A DNA stretch of 64,000 nucleotides from Gilliamella apicola (GCF_003202915.1 NZ_QGLP01000005.1:598721-662720); one strand, 5' to 3'; positions 1 to 9,952 are shown, numbered from the stretch's first letter. Notes: generated by a model not told the origin, from the letters alone. Program-made: numbers and translations.

Positions 1-1356
1 AATCGTAAGGTAAATTACCGATTACGTGATTGGGGTGTTTCTCGTCAACGTTATTGGGGAGCACCAATCCCAATGGTAACCCTTGAAGATGGTACAACTA
101 TCCCAACCCCTGAAGATCAGCTTCCGGTGATTTTGCCTGAAAATGTTGAGATGAATGGTATCACCAGTCCTATTAAAGCCGATCCTAATTGGGCAAAAAC
201 CACTGTTAATGGTCAACCTGCTCTACGAGAAACGGATACTTTTGATACCTTTATGGAGTCATCATGGTATTACGCTCGCTATACTTGTCCTCATTATGAC
301 AAAGGCATGTTAGATGAAAACGCAGCTAATTATTGGTTGCCAGTTGATCAATATGTTGGCGGTATCGAACATGCGATTATGCATTTACTTTATTTCAGAT
401 TTTTCCATAAATTGATGCGAGATTTTGGTTTGGTTAAATCTGATGAACCAGCAAAACGTTTACTTTGCCAAGGTATGGTGTTGGCCGATGCATTTTATTA
501 TACCAGCCCAACTAATGAGCGTATTTGGGTGTCGCCAACAGAGGTGACGATTGAGCGTGATGATAAAGGTCGTATTGCTAAAGCAACAGATAGTAAAGGC
601 AATGAGCTGGTTCACGCCGGTATGACTAAGATGTCTAAATCGAAGAATAATGGTATTGATCCACAAGAGATGGTGGATAAATATGGTGCCGATACTGTGC
701 GTCTGTTTATGATGTTTGCTTCACCGGCTGATATGACCCTTGAATGGCAAGAGTCGGGAGTTGAAGGAGCAAACCGCTTTATTAAACGTGTGTGGCGTTT
801 GGTGTATGAACATGCCCAAGGTGGTCAAGCAGGCTCGCTTGATATTGCTAAATTAAATGCTGATCAAAAAGCGTTACGTCGTGAATTACATAAAACGATT
901 GCGAAAGTGAGTGATGATATTGGTCGTCGTCAAACCTTCAATACTGCTATTGCTGCAGTAATGGAATTGATGAATCGCTTACAAAAAGCACCGCAAGAGA
1001 CAGATCAAGATCGAGCATTAATGAATGAATCTTTAAATGCGGTGGTTCGATTACTTTACCCTATGATGCCTCACGCCTGTTTTGTTATGTGGCAAGCATT
1101 AGGTCATAGTGAAACAATTGATAATGCTTCATGGCCGGTTACCGATGAATCAGCAATGGTTGAAGACGAAAAATTAATTGTGGTGCAAATTAATGGTAAA
1201 GTGCGCGGTAAGTTTACGGTAAGCGCAGATGCTCAGCAAGATTTTGTTGTCGAGCAAGCAAAACAAGAACCCAATATTCAAAAATACTTAACTGATACCA
1301 CAATTCGCAAAGTCATTTATGTACCAGGTAAGTTATTGAATCTAGTGGTAAGTTAA
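1..1356 (+). CDS. leuS: Leucyl-tRNA synthetase, 3' part (5' end outside window)
   Basis: This is the class I aminoacyl-tRNA synthetase that charges tRNA-Leu in the cytoplasm. The frame is open from base 1, so the gene starts upstream of the window; the first in-frame ATG at 73 is an internal methionine. About 451 residues remain. The visible part begins with [18 protein letters not shown], typical of the LeuRS catalytic region. The KMSKS signature follows at about bases 631-645. Next come the helical anticodon-binding domain and the small C-terminal domain (INGKVRGK), which contacts the tRNA elbow. It heads the conserved leuS-lptE-holA-nadD order, with lptE 36 bp downstream. Identity is very secure; only the N-terminal half, including the HIGH motif and most of the editing domain, is missing. 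Confidence 0.97.
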   Translation, partial: NRKVNYRLRDWGVSRQRYWGAPIPMVTLEDGTTIPTPEDQLPVILPENVEMNGITSPIKADPNWAKTTVNGQPALRETDTFDTFMESSWYYARYTCPHYDKGMLDENAANYWLPVDQYVGGIEHAIMHLLYFRFFHKLMRDFGLVKSDEPAKRLLCQGMVLADAFYYTSPTNERIWVSPTEVTIERDDKGRIAKATDSKGNELVHAGMTKMSKSKNNGIDPQEMVDKYGADTVRLFMMFASPADMTLEWQESGVEGANRFIKRVWRLVYEHAQGGQAGSLDIAKLNADQKALRRELHKTIAKVSDDIGRRQTFNTAIAAVMELMNRLQKAPQETDQDRALMNESLNAVVRLLYPMMPHACFVMWQALGHSETIDNASWPVTDESAMVEDEKLIVVQINGKVRGKFTVSADAQQDFVVEQAKQEPNIQKYLTDTTIRKVIYVPGKLLNLVVS

Positions 1357-1392
1357 TATTGTTGGATAATTGAGATATAGGCGGTAATACCA

Positions 1393-1887
1393 ATGAAAAA
1401 ATATTTAGCTTTACTGATGTTATTGACAATATCACTAACTGGTTGTGGCTTTCATTTGCAACATGAAACAGAAGTTCCAGCTCGATTTAAAACACTCTCT
1501 TATATTAGCGGCGATCCTTATGGTCGTTTGTCTAGAGACATTAAAGAGTTACTACGCGACAATGGCGTAATTTTAGCTGATGTTAATGATGTAGCAAAAT
1601 ATCCATCACTGAGAATAGTAGGTGATTCTTTAGATAGAAGCACTATATCAATTTATCAAGATGGTAAAGCAGCGGAATATCAACTGGTGCTAGCGGTTCA
1701 AGCTCAAGTGGTAATTGCAGGTGAACAAATTCACCCAATTAACGTTCGTGTTTTCCGCACATTCTTTGATAATCCTGCCGAAGCACTGGCGAAAACGGTA
1801 GAACAAAATTTAATTGAAGATGAAATGTATAAACAAGCTGCAAAACAGATCATCGGTAAATTAAAATCGGTTGATACCGCTAATTAA
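1393..1887 (+). CDS. lptE: LPS-assembly lipoprotein LptE
   Basis: LptE is the outer-membrane lipoprotein that plugs the LptD barrel and helps insert lipopolysaccharide in the outer leaflet. The 164-residue product has a lipoprotein signal peptide with lipobox LTGC, so Cys18 would be the lipidated residue. The mature start (GFHLQ) is typical of the family. It is shorter than the roughly 190-residue E. coli protein, mainly in the C-terminal tail. It lies between leuS and holA, as in enterics, 9 bp before holA. Position and lipobox together make the call strong, although the family is poorly conserved in sequence. Confidence 0.92.
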   Translation: MKKYLALLMLLTISLTGCGFHLQHETEVPARFKTLSYISGDPYGRLSRDIKELLRDNGVILADVNDVAKYPSLRIVGDSLDRSTISIYQDGKAAEYQLVLAVQAQVVIAGEQIHPINVRVFRTFFDNPAEALAKTVEQNLIEDEMYKQAAKQIIGKLKSVDTAN

Positions 1888-1896
1888 CCAGATACT

Positions 1897-2901
1897 ATGA
1901 TTAAAATTAGTGCGGAAAAAGTAACCCAGCATTTAGGATCGCCCTATTATTTAATTTTAGATAGCGATCCTTACTTGAAACACTATGTACTAACTGAATT
2001 ACGTAGTGCATTTAAACAAGCTCACTATGACGAGCAACTCTCTTTTACTATCAATGCCCAAACCGATTGGCCTGCAATGTATGATTGTTGTCAGGCAATG
2101 AATCTATTTTCAAGTAAAACCCTGCTCTGTTTAGATATTGGTGAAGGGGTATTTAATGTTTCAGTTGCTGCAAAGTTAAATACGTTATGTGAAATGTTAA
2201 CTCCTGATATTGGCTTGATAATCAGTTTAGCTAAGATAACCAAAACTCAGGAAAATGCACCATGGTATAAGACTTTATCGGATCAATTAGTAGTGGTAAA
2301 TTGTGTAACACCAGATGCAGCTCAATTACCTCAATGGATAAGAGCCTATTTGCAACAAATGCAGATGACTATTGAACAACCTGCTATTGAATTGCTTAGT
2401 TACTATTATGAAGGTAATTTACTGGCTTTAACACAAATTATCGAGCAATTAAAGTTACTTTATCCAAACCAGACTATTACTTATGATCAGATTGAATCTA
2501 ATATTAATGATTCGGCAATATTTACGCCTTTTCATTGGATTGATGCAATGATCGCCAATAAAGCTAAGCGTGCGATGCATGTGTTACAACAGCTTAAGAT
2601 GAATGATTTTGAACCATTAATATTGATGCGCATTGTTCAACGTGAGTTGATTTTATTAATCAATTTAAAATTGGCTTTAGCAGACAAATCCCCTCGACAG
2701 GTTTTTGATGAATATCGAGTCTGGCAAAATAGAAGATCGATGTATAGTGCTTGTTTAAATCGTTTTACTATTAACAGTCTATTTGCGTTACTGGCGACTT
2801 TAACTGACATCGAGATTAGCTTAAAGCAGAATAATGATTTATCTATTTGGGACGCACTGTTAAGTTTAACTATGCAGTTTATGGGTTTAGATAAGTGTTA
2901 A
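1897..2901 (+). CDS. holA: DNA polymerase III delta subunit
   Basis: HolA is the delta subunit of the clamp-loader complex. It opens the beta sliding clamp during chromosomal replication. The 334-residue protein is near the usual 343 residues. The N-terminal segment (YLILDSDPYLKHYVL) and the following AAA+-like fold, without a Walker A motif, match the delta family. The C-terminal helical collar ends with LSIWDALLSLTMQFMG. The gene sits 9 bp after lptE, and its stop codon overlaps the nadD GTG start by 7 bases, suggesting translational coupling. Confidence 0.93.
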   Translation: MIKISAEKVTQHLGSPYYLILDSDPYLKHYVLTELRSAFKQAHYDEQLSFTINAQTDWPAMYDCCQAMNLFSSKTLLCLDIGEGVFNVSVAAKLNTLCEMLTPDIGLIISLAKITKTQENAPWYKTLSDQLVVVNCVTPDAAQLPQWIRAYLQQMQMTIEQPAIELLSYYYEGNLLALTQIIEQLKLLYPNQTITYDQIESNINDSAIFTPFHWIDAMIANKAKRAMHVLQQLKMNDFEPLILMRIVQRELILLINLKLALADKSPRQVFDEYRVWQNRRSMYSACLNRFTINSLFALLATLTDIEISLKQNNDLSIWDALLSLTMQFMGLDKC

Positions 2902-3551
2902 CTGCGTTATTTGGTGGTACTTTTGATCCCATTCATTATGGTCATTTACGCCCTGCTTTAGCTTTAGCTAAAGAGATAGGATTGAGTAGTATCAGTTTGT
3001 TGCCTAATCGGATACCGCCGCATAAACCTCAACCAGGAACCACAACAGAGCAACGTTTAGCTATGTTGAAGTTGGCAATTGCTGATTATCCGTTTTTTAC
3101 AATCGATACTCGCGAATTACAACCGCAACTGATTGATCAACCCTCTTTTACCATAGATACCCTTAAAGCATGGCGTGAACAAAATGGTGCTCAATCAGCC
3201 TTGGCTTTTATAATGGGGCAAGACTCGTTGCTCAGTTTACCAACGTGGAAAGAGTGGCAAAAACTAGTCGATTATTGCCATTTGCTTATATGTAAAAGGC
3301 CAGGCTACGCTCAACCTACTTTCGAAATCAATTTACAAACCTGGATCAATCAACATCAAACCAAAGATATCCAAGCATTACACCACAGCCCTAACGGTTA
3401 TATATATTTTGCTAATACGCCACTTGAAGCGATTTCTGCGACAGAAATAAGGCAAAATATTGATGACCCACAAAGCTGTAAAAAGTTGTTACCTGCCAAA
3501 GTTTGGCAGTATATCCATGAGTATGGGCTTTATAATTCAAAGAAATGTTAG
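2895..3551 (+). CDS. nadD: Nicotinate-nucleotide adenylyltransferase
   Basis: NadD adenylates nicotinate mononucleotide to deamido-NAD in NAD biosynthesis. The 218-residue protein opens with the nucleotidyltransferase signature GGTFDPIHYGH (residues 7-17), which binds ATP. It closes with the second family motif ISATEIR. The start is a GTG at 2895 inside the last codons of holA; no better start lies downstream before the GxFDPxHxGH motif. The gene is last in the leuS-lptE-holA-nadD run. No cobC-like phosphatase follows, unlike in E. coli. Confidence 0.95.
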   Translation: MLTALFGGTFDPIHYGHLRPALALAKEIGLSSISLLPNRIPPHKPQPGTTTEQRLAMLKLAIADYPFFTIDTRELQPQLIDQPSFTIDTLKAWREQNGAQSALAFIMGQDSLLSLPTWKEWQKLVDYCHLLICKRPGYAQPTFEINLQTWINQHQTKDIQALHHSPNGYIYFANTPLEAISATEIRQNIDDPQSCKKLLPAKVWQYIHEYGLYNSKKC

Positions 3552-3767
3552 AAATGACTTTACATCTGAGAGTTTTTTCGGCATTATTTCGCCGCTATAT
3601 TTAGTTATTCTAATTATAGCTATTCTGTGTTTATACTCAAATCAATGAATTTGCACACACCAAAAATAGGTGATTTATTTGATAAATTCGCTTTTCTATT
3701 TTAAGCATAAAGAAAATCGGAGTAATATTAATTGATTTGAGTGTATTTAATTTGTATTTAATATTAA

Positions 3768-3995
<228 letters not shown>

Positions 3996-4065
3996 TATCG
4001 TTATCACACTTGTTGTTTGTATTTCGTTAACCAGTTTATTGGTTATTCTCTCTTTTTTAATACAA

Positions 4066-4089
4066 TTCCGTCGACAGATGTCGACGGAA
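4066..4089. repeat. 11-bp perfect inverted repeat between infA and lysP
   Basis: The arms TTCCGTCGACA and TGTCGACGGAA are perfect reverse complements separated by two bases. The element lies between the convergent genes infA and lysP. No U-tract follows on either strand, so it is not a canonical intrinsic terminator. It could still be a 3'-end stabilising hairpin or a protein-binding palindrome. Its GC content is higher than its surroundings. Confidence 0.5.
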
Positions 4090-4118
4090 GCGCAATACAT
4101 AATTTATATGTGGCTGAC

Positions 4119-5561
4119 TTAGTCCATTTGAGAAAAATCCATCTGATCGTATTTTATCCATTTTGTCTTTTTGACAATCTTATAACCAAAGTAAATTGCA
4201 AGAAATAATGGAATACCGATGTAAGTGGCAATAACACCATTCCAATCAATGGTATCTTGTAAAAATGCTTCATAATTTTGACCAAGCGTAATAGTCAAAC
4301 AGAGTACGAAGGCAAAAATAGGACCAAATGGGAAACAACTTGAGCGATACGGTAATTTATTCAGATCTCGTCCTTGTGACACATAGCCTTTTCTAAAACG
4401 ATAATGGCTAATAGCTATACCAAGCCATGCAATAAACCCGGTCATACCAGACATATTAAGTAACCATAAATAAACTTGTTGGTCTTTGTATAGTGAAGTT
4501 AAAAAGCACAGCATAGCCACTAATGTTGTGGCAAACAGCGCCATATCCGGTACACCTGATGAAGATAATCGACTAAAGATTTTAGGAGCCTTCCCCTCTT
4601 TAGCTAAGGCATATAGCATACGTGTTGAAGCATATAAACCCGAGTTACCCGCAGAAAGAACTGAGGTTAAAATTACTGCATTCATAATAGCAGCTGCTGA
4701 TAATAACCCTGCATGTTGGAACACCAAAGTAAATGGGCTAACACTAATATCTGTTTCGTCATTACGCAGTAAGTTAGGGTCAGTGTATGGAATAATTAAA
4801 CTAATCACTAAAATCGCAAAGATATAGAATAGCAGTATACGCCAAAAGACTTGTTTCATGGCTTTGGGAATATTTTTTTCTGGATCTTTTGATTCTCCCG
4901 CCGCAATTCCAATCAGTTCGGTACCTTGGAATGAGAAGCCTACAACCATCGCAACACCGATCATGGATGAAAATCCACCAACAAATGGTGCATCACCTAT
5001 TTCCCAGTTTTGCCAACCAGCATTTTCAGCACCTTTTAAGATGCCAATTATCATCAATAAGCCAATCGCAATAAATAATAAAACGGTAACCACTTTGATT
5101 AATGAGAACCAAAATTCAGCTTCACCAAAGCCTTTTACAGAAATATAGTTCAAGCAGAATATGATACTTAGGAACAATAAACTCCATAACCAACTATAAG
5201 CACCAGCATCAAACCAATAAGAGATCACTAATTGTGCAGCAACTAAGTCAACAGCAACGGTAATCGCCCAGTTATACCAATAATTCCAACCAATGGCAAA
5301 ACCAAAGGCTTCATCAACGTAGCGAGCTCCATAGGTTGCGAAAGTTCCTGAAACAGGAAGATAAGCAGCAAGCTCACCCAGGCTAGTCATTAAAAAATAA
5401 ACCATTATGCCGATAATCGCATAAGAGAGTAAGGCGCCGCCTGGTCCCGCTTGTGCAACCGTAGCCCCAGAAGCAACAAATAACCCTGTACCGATTGAGC
5501 CACCAATAGCGATCATTGCTAAATGGCGAGCTTTCAAATCACGCTTTAATTTTTTCGTCAT
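4119..5561 (-). CDS. lysP: Lysine-specific permease (APC family)
   Basis: This is an inner-membrane amino-acid:proton symporter of the APC superfamily with about 12 membrane helices in 480 residues. Long stretches match E. coli LysP, including MIAIGGSIGTGLFVASGA in helix 1, the GFSFQGTELIGIAAGES region and the SAGNSGLYASTRMLYALA segment. Substrate preference for lysine is inferred from this close similarity. The gene is single, with a roughly 200-bp upstream region (5562-5763) that holds a 7-bp inverted repeat (AGCTACT/AGTAGCT at 5607-5639). No lysine riboswitch was recognised there. E. coli lysP is activated by ArgP; whether that applies here cannot be seen. Confidence 0.9.
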   Translation of the reverse strand: MTKKLKRDLKARHLAMIAIGGSIGTGLFVASGATVAQAGPGGALLSYAIIGIMVYFLMTSLGELAAYLPVSGTFATYGARYVDEAFGFAIGWNYWYNWAITVAVDLVAAQLVISYWFDAGAYSWLWSLLFLSIIFCLNYISVKGFGEAEFWFSLIKVVTVLLFIAIGLLMIIGILKGAENAGWQNWEIGDAPFVGGFSSMIGVAMVVGFSFQGTELIGIAAGESKDPEKNIPKAMKQVFWRILLFYIFAILVISLIIPYTDPNLLRNDETDISVSPFTLVFQHAGLLSAAAIMNAVILTSVLSAGNSGLYASTRMLYALAKEGKAPKIFSRLSSSGVPDMALFATTLVAMLCFLTSLYKDQQVYLWLLNMSGMTGFIAWLGIAISHYRFRKGYVSQGRDLNKLPYRSSCFPFGPIFAFVLCLTITLGQNYEAFLQDTIDWNGVIATYIGIPLFLAIYFGYKIVKKTKWIKYDQMDFSQMD

Positions 5562-5763
5562 ATTAATTTTCTTCTTATTAAACAGATTAAATTTACTAAA
5601 TATCCTAGCTACTACCTAATGTGTTGTAGATGAGTAGCTGATTTAAGCTAATTTATTTGATATTTATCATTAGCTAATAAAGTGCGTGAAGTGTATCAAA
5701 AAAATTTATTCGCGAGATAAATAATTCTAATAATACAGCGGATATGTTAAATATTCGCAATAC

Positions 5764-6030
5764 TTAGTTGCTAGTTAACTGTTCTAATTGAGTTAAATAA
5801 TCGAATGCTTGGTTACGATTGGTACCACACATTTCAAAACATGGCTTTAAGTGACTACAAACTTTAGGACGGGTTGCTAGACCAAATAATTTGCATTGAA
5901 AATTTTCATCCAAATTATAACATGCAACTCCCGCTGGTTTGCCGTTTGGCATACCTGGCATAGCTGATGAGATTGACGGTGCAATACAACAGGCACCACA
6001 ATTTTTACGGCATTTGAATGAATCAGTCAT
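5764..6030 (-). CDS. YeiW/YkgJ-family cysteine-rich (zinc/iron-chelating) protein
   Basis: This is a small cytoplasmic protein of the UPF0153/YkgJ family, which binds a metal or metal cluster through conserved cysteines; its function is unknown. The motif CRKNCGACC near the N terminus and later cysteines (VACYN, QCKLF, KVCSHLKPCFEMC) are visible. The ATG at 6030 gives 88 residues, close to E. coli YeiW. A TTG at 6084 would add 18 residues and run further toward the efpL promoter, so it is less likely. It is divergent from efpL. In E. coli yeiW also neighbours yeiP (efpL), which supports the assignment. Confidence 0.8.
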   Translation of the reverse strand: MTDSFKCRKNCGACCIAPSISSAMPGMPNGKPAGVACYNLDENFQCKLFGLATRPKVCSHLKPCFEMCGTNRNQAFDYLTQLEQLTSN

Positions 6031-6140
6031 GAGAATTAGATGAATTTGAGTTTGTTTTATAAATTTTATTGGTGACAATAGCAAGTTAAGAGTAAAATAG
6101 CGAGCTAATTTTTAACTCTTTTGAATATGAAGAATGTATT

Positions 6141-6713
6141 ATGGCTAAAGCAAATGAAATAAAACGTGGTGATGCGGTCACCTATAACGGCAAATTGTTG
6201 CTGGTAAAAGAAATTGATGTACAAAGCCCTAGTGCTCGTGGTGCAAGTACACTTTATAAAATGCGTTTTACCGATGTTAAATCTGGAGGCAAAGTTGAAG
6301 AGCGTTTTAAAGGTGATGATATTTTAGATACTATCGAATTATTTCGACGCCCTGTTAGCTTCTCTTATATTGACGGTGATGAATATGTATTTATGGATAA
6401 TGAAGACTATACGCCGTTTATTTTTAAGAAGGATCAAATTGAAGAGGAACTGCTATTTATCCCTGAAGGAGGTATGGATGGCATTCAAGTTTTAATGGCT
6501 GAAAGTGAAGTGGTGGCTTTAGAATTACCACAAACAGTTGAACTTGAAATCATTGAAACATCGCCAAGTATTAAAGGTGCTTCGGCAAGTGCACGAACTA
6601 AACCCGCTACACTGTCTACTGGTCTTGTTATTCAAGTACCAGAATATATTGATAACCACGAAAAAGTTAAAATTCATATTGCTGAACGCCGATATATGAG
6701 CCGAGCGGAATAA
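6141..6713 (+). CDS. efpL: Elongation factor P-like protein EfpL (YeiP)
   Basis: EfpL is the EF-P paralogue that helps ribosomes over polyproline and similar arrest motifs. The 190-residue protein has the three-domain EF-P architecture. The tip loop reads SPSARGAST, carrying an arginine where EF-P has its modified lysine, which is characteristic of the YeiP/EfpL branch. C-terminal features ([20 protein letters not shown] and YMSRAE) match E. coli YeiP. It is followed 14 bp later by ttcA and may be co-transcribed with it. Confidence 0.93.
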   Translation: MAKANEIKRGDAVTYNGKLLLVKEIDVQSPSARGASTLYKMRFTDVKSGGKVEERFKGDDILDTIELFRRPVSFSYIDGDEYVFMDNEDYTPFIFKKDQIEEELLFIPEGGMDGIQVLMAESEVVALELPQTVELEIIETSPSIKGASASARTKPATLSTGLVIQVPEYIDNHEKVKIHIAERRYMSRAE

Positions 6714-6727
6714 TCAATTAAATCGTG

Positions 6728-7624
6728 ATGAATACATACAATCAAAATAAATTACATAAACGCTTACGTCGTCTTACTGGCGAAGCAATCGCTGATTTTA
6801 ATATGATTGAAGAAGGCGATCGTATAATGGTCTGTTTATCAGGCGGAAAAGATAGTTATACATTGCTAGACATTCTTATTAATTTAAAAATCAGTGCCCC
6901 AGTGCAATTTGAATTAGTAGCCGTTAATTTAGATCAGAAACAGCCAGGATTTCCTGAACATGTTCTACCTCAATACCTAGAATCCTTAGGTATTGAATAT
7001 AAAATTGTTCAAGAAAATACTTATGGTATTGTTAAGGAAAAAATCCCTGAAGGCAAAACTACATGTTCACTCTGTTCTCGGCTTCGACGTGGTATTTTAT
7101 ATCGCACTGCAACTGAACTTGGTGCAACCAAAATTGCGCTTGGACATCATCGTGATGACATTTTGGAAACCTTGTTTTTAAATATGTTTTATGGCGGCAA
7201 ACTTAAGGCTATGCCACCCAAGCTGATGAATGATTCAGGTGAGCATATTATTATTCGACCACTCGCTTACTGCAAAGAGAAGGATATTGCCAAATATGCC
7301 GAAATTAAGCAATTTCCAATCATTCCATGTAATCTTTGTGGTTCACAACCTAATTTGCAACGTCAAGTGATCAAAGAGATGCTAAATGATTGGGATAAAA
7401 AGTTTCCTGGTCGTATAGAAACCATGTTTCGTGCCACGCAAAATATTACCCTTTCACATTTATGTGATACCAACCTTTATGATTTTAAAGGGATTAAGAA
7501 GGGTGATATCGATGTTAATGGTGGCGATTTAGCTTTTGACCGTGAAGAATTACCAGCCATGGTCGGATTTGATGCGTCAGAACTCGACGATCAAGATCTA
7601 ATTCTGTGGAAAGAGGCTAACTAA
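6728..7624 (+). CDS. ttcA: tRNA 2-thiocytidine biosynthesis protein TtcA
   Basis: TtcA is an iron-sulfur PP-loop enzyme that thiolates cytidine 32 of certain tRNAs using ATP. The PP-loop SGGKDS is at about residues 38-43. The cluster ligands are a CSLC pair near residue 114 and a third cysteine in CNLCGSQPN. The 298-residue product is close to the E. coli length. Translation can start at GTG 6725 or the adjacent ATG 6728; the ATG is preferred, and neither has a strong Shine-Dalgarno. After it, an imperfect 12-bp inverted repeat (7653-7683) without a U-tract may act as a weak 3' hairpin. Confidence 0.94.
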   Translation: MNTYNQNKLHKRLRRLTGEAIADFNMIEEGDRIMVCLSGGKDSYTLLDILINLKISAPVQFELVAVNLDQKQPGFPEHVLPQYLESLGIEYKIVQENTYGIVKEKIPEGKTTCSLCSRLRRGILYRTATELGATKIALGHHRDDILETLFLNMFYGGKLKAMPPKLMNDSGEHIIIRPLAYCKEKDIAKYAEIKQFPIIPCNLCGSQPNLQRQVIKEMLNDWDKKFPGRIETMFRATQNITLSHLCDTNLYDFKGIKKGDIDVNGGDLAFDREELPAMVGFDASELDDQDLILWKEAN

Positions 7625-7773
7625 AGATTTTCTCTTCCATATCAATTCCTCTATTATCGGCGATGATCAATATCGTCGATAATCCTCCCCAGGCATCAAA
7701 ACAGTAACAGTTAATATATAAAACTTGATCCGGCTCACGAATTAGCAAAAAAAAATATTAATTTTATTGTGGT

Positions 7774-7812
7774 TATAATGACATTAAAATAAAATTGAAA
7801 CGTTCCAATTTT
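7774..7812 (+). promoter_or_regulatory. Promoter with LacI-type operator before the hydrolase-transporter operon
   Basis: A perfect -10 hexamer TATAAT lies at 7774-7779, though no good -35 was found. Just downstream, at 7791-7812, is a 22-bp palindrome, AAAATTGAAAC/GTTCCAATTTT, with a single mismatch and a central CG. This is the classic form of LacI/GalR-family operators. It would overlap the transcription start, so repression by blocking RNA polymerase is expected. The LacI-fusion regulator encoded at 9964-12132 is the natural candidate ligand-controlled repressor. Confidence 0.75.
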
Positions 7813-7852
7813 TATAAAATAACGATGTTTGAAGTTTAATTAGGAGAACAAT

Positions 7853-8680
7853 GTGAAATTACAGTTTTTGGGTACGGCTGCATCGGAAGGTATCCCAAAT
7901 CCTTTTTGTAAATGTCAGATTTGTGAAAAATCACGCATTGAAAAAGGTAAAAATATTAGAACCCGCAGTTCAATTCTTATTGATGATATTGTGCAAATTG
8001 ATTTTGCCCCTGAATATAGTTATCAAGCTATGAGAGAAAACATTGATGTCACTAAAATAAAGGACTTATTGTTTACTCATACTCATCCAGACCATTTTAA
8101 TGTCGGCGATCTATTCAGTCGTATGGTGGATTATGGTTTTAATATTGACCATCCTCTTTATGTCTATGGCAATGATATTGCTATTAATGGCTGTTTAAAT
8201 GTCTTACCAGGATATAGTCCTGAGCGTTTTGTATTTAATTTGTTAGTGCCTTTTCAAACTGTTGTGACCTCTGCTGGCTATACCGTTACGGCTCTGCTGG
8301 CTAATCATGCTAAATGGGAATTCTGCTTTATTTACTTAATCGAAAAAGATGGAAAAACGTTACTGCATGGTCATGATTCAGGCTATTTTCCTGAGCTCAC
8401 TTGGCAATGGTTAAAAGATAGCGGTAAAAAAGTAGATATGGCTATTTTTGAGTGTACTTACGGCTACAAACAGAATGATAAGACCAATAATCACATGAGT
8501 ATTGAAACCGTTATTGCAACGCAAAAGCGTATGTTAGATGAGGGTATTTTCGATTCAAACACTCAACTTATCACTTCTCATCACTCGCATAGCAGTGGTT
8601 TTATGCATGATGAATTGGTTGAAATATTTAAACCTTACAATATTCAAGTTGCCTATGATGGCCTGACGAAGACGATTTAA
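7853..8680 (+). CDS. MBL-fold metallo-hydrolase, PhnP-like
   Basis: This is a metallo-beta-lactamase-fold hydrolase of 275 residues, with the dinuclear metal motif THTHPDH near residue 76 and later histidines (GHDSG, SHHSHSSG). Near the N terminus is a cysteine cluster, PFCKCQICEKSR. It resembles the structural zinc site of PhnP-type phosphodiesterases, which cleave cyclic ribose phosphates. The start is a GTG at 7853 with TAGGAG six to seven bases upstream; the ATG two bases earlier runs straight into a stop. It is 13 bp from a nucleoside-type transporter, which suggests action on a sugar-phosphate or nucleotide-like substrate. The substrate cannot be told from sequence. Confidence 0.75.
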   Translation: MKLQFLGTAASEGIPNPFCKCQICEKSRIEKGKNIRTRSSILIDDIVQIDFAPEYSYQAMRENIDVTKIKDLLFTHTHPDHFNVGDLFSRMVDYGFNIDHPLYVYGNDIAINGCLNVLPGYSPERFVFNLLVPFQTVVTSAGYTVTALLANHAKWEFCFIYLIEKDGKTLLHGHDSGYFPELTWQWLKDSGKKVDMAIFECTYGYKQNDKTNNHMSIETVIATQKRMLDEGIFDSNTQLITSHHSHSSGFMHDELVEIFKPYNIQVAYDGLTKTI

Positions 8681-8693
8681 AACGGAGCTTTAT

Positions 8694-9908
8694 ATGTTTA
8701 AAATACCACGTTTACTGGTAATGATGTTTTTACAATATTTTGTGCAAGGTGCATGGAATATGGTTATTGGGGCAGTTCTTGCTGCTTATGGATTAAAAGA
8801 AATTGTTGGTTCGACTTATTCTGTTTTAGGAATAGCAACCATTATCTCTCCGCTTTTCATTGGAATGATTGCTGATAGATTTATTGCTTCGCAAAAAGTA
8901 ATGGGGATATTACATATTCTAAATGCAGGTGTTTTATTTATCATTCCTAATTTTGTCGAAAGCGGTAATATAGCAGGCTTTTTAATTATGATTTTTATTG
9001 TTGGTTTATTATTCTATCCAACAACTGCGTTAGCGAACAGCGTTAGCTTCAGACATATAGATGGCGTACGTTGGTTCCCAATTATTCGGGTATTTGGTAC
9101 TATTGGTTTTATGATTGTAGGATTGATTCTTGGTTATACCGGATTCTCAAGTTCTATTAATTCATTTTTACTTGCTTCTGGTGCCTCTGTGGTTTATGGG
9201 ATCTATTGTTTCACCCTACCAAATACACCGCCAACCAGTCGAAATAAAAAATTCTCAATCCGAGATGCAATGTGTTTAGATGCATTATCACTCTTCAAAG
9301 ATAAATATTTTACTATTTTCATGCTTTCGACTTTTGTCTTAATGATAACTAAAACTGCATACAGTGCTTATTTACCGGTGTATTTACCTGTATTAGGTTT
9401 AGAACCTGCGTCAATGATGCAAATTGCCATCGCAACCGAAGTGCTATTTATGTTCCTTTTATCATTCTTATTAAGTCGTTTTGGTTTCAAAAAAATCATT
9501 TTATTCGGCGCAATTTGCTGGATAATTCGTAGCATGATGCTATCGTTAGCAGCAACATCTGACGGTAATATGTTCTTCTATATTATTGGTACTTTGTTAT
9601 TACAAGGTATTTGTTGGGATTTCTTCTTTACTGCTGGTGATATCTATGTTGATAAGAAAGCCGGCCCAGAAATTAAAGCACAAGCTCAAGGCTTACGTTT
9701 TATTGTTTCTAACGGTTTTGGGGTATTTATGGCGGCATCAGTATGTGGATTTATCAATAATCGCGTTGTTACCGAAAAAACACTACCAAGCGCTGGACCA
9801 CAATGGCAAGAGTTTTGGATCTACCCTGCTGTAGTTGCCGCAATCGTTGCTTTTGGGTTCTGGTTTTTCTTTAGAGATAAAGATGTCATCATGACACCTA
9901 ATAAGTAG
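8694..9908 (+). CDS. MFS transporter, nucleoside:H+ symporter (NupG/XapB) type
   Basis: This is a 12-helix inner-membrane carrier of 404 residues. The opening (FLQYFVQGAWNMVIGAVLAAYGL) and the following YSVLGIATIISPLFIGMIADRF segment match the nucleoside:H+ symporter family that includes NupG, XapB and YegT. It probably imports a nucleoside or related ribosyl compound for the upstream hydrolase. Both genes lie behind one LacI-type operator and end at an intrinsic terminator. The exact substrate is not determined. Confidence 0.78.
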   Translation: MFKIPRLLVMMFLQYFVQGAWNMVIGAVLAAYGLKEIVGSTYSVLGIATIISPLFIGMIADRFIASQKVMGILHILNAGVLFIIPNFVESGNIAGFLIMIFIVGLLFYPTTALANSVSFRHIDGVRWFPIIRVFGTIGFMIVGLILGYTGFSSSINSFLLASGASVVYGIYCFTLPNTPPTSRNKKFSIRDAMCLDALSLFKDKYFTIFMLSTFVLMITKTAYSAYLPVYLPVLGLEPASMMQIAIATEVLFMFLLSFLLSRFGFKKIILFGAICWIIRSMMLSLAATSDGNMFFYIIGTLLLQGICWDFFFTAGDIYVDKKAGPEIKAQAQGLRFIVSNGFGVFMAASVCGFINNRVVTEKTLPSAGPQWQEFWIYPAVVAAIVAFGFWFFFRDKDVIMTPNK

Positions 9909-9952
9909 AAGTCAATGAAGTAGAATAATTGCTTTAATTTAAAAGATTAATC

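Noticed and set aside
3460-3648. 62-residue open frame overlapping the end of nadD
   Set aside because: It is a shadow frame over nadD running into the infA leader, with no ribosome site and no family resemblance.
5607-5639. 7-bp inverted repeat before lysP considered as a lysine riboswitch or ArgP site
   Set aside because: The region lacks the multi-helix lysine aptamer, and the repeat alone is too short to assign to a regulator.
7653-7683. Imperfect 12-bp hairpin after ttcA considered as a terminator
   Set aside because: No T-run follows; only noted under ttcA.
7724-7739. CRP-like sequence CTTGA-N6-TCACG before the hydrolase-transporter operon
   Set aside because: Only 7 of 10 core bases match and the centre would be near -54, not a usual CRP position; too weak to list.
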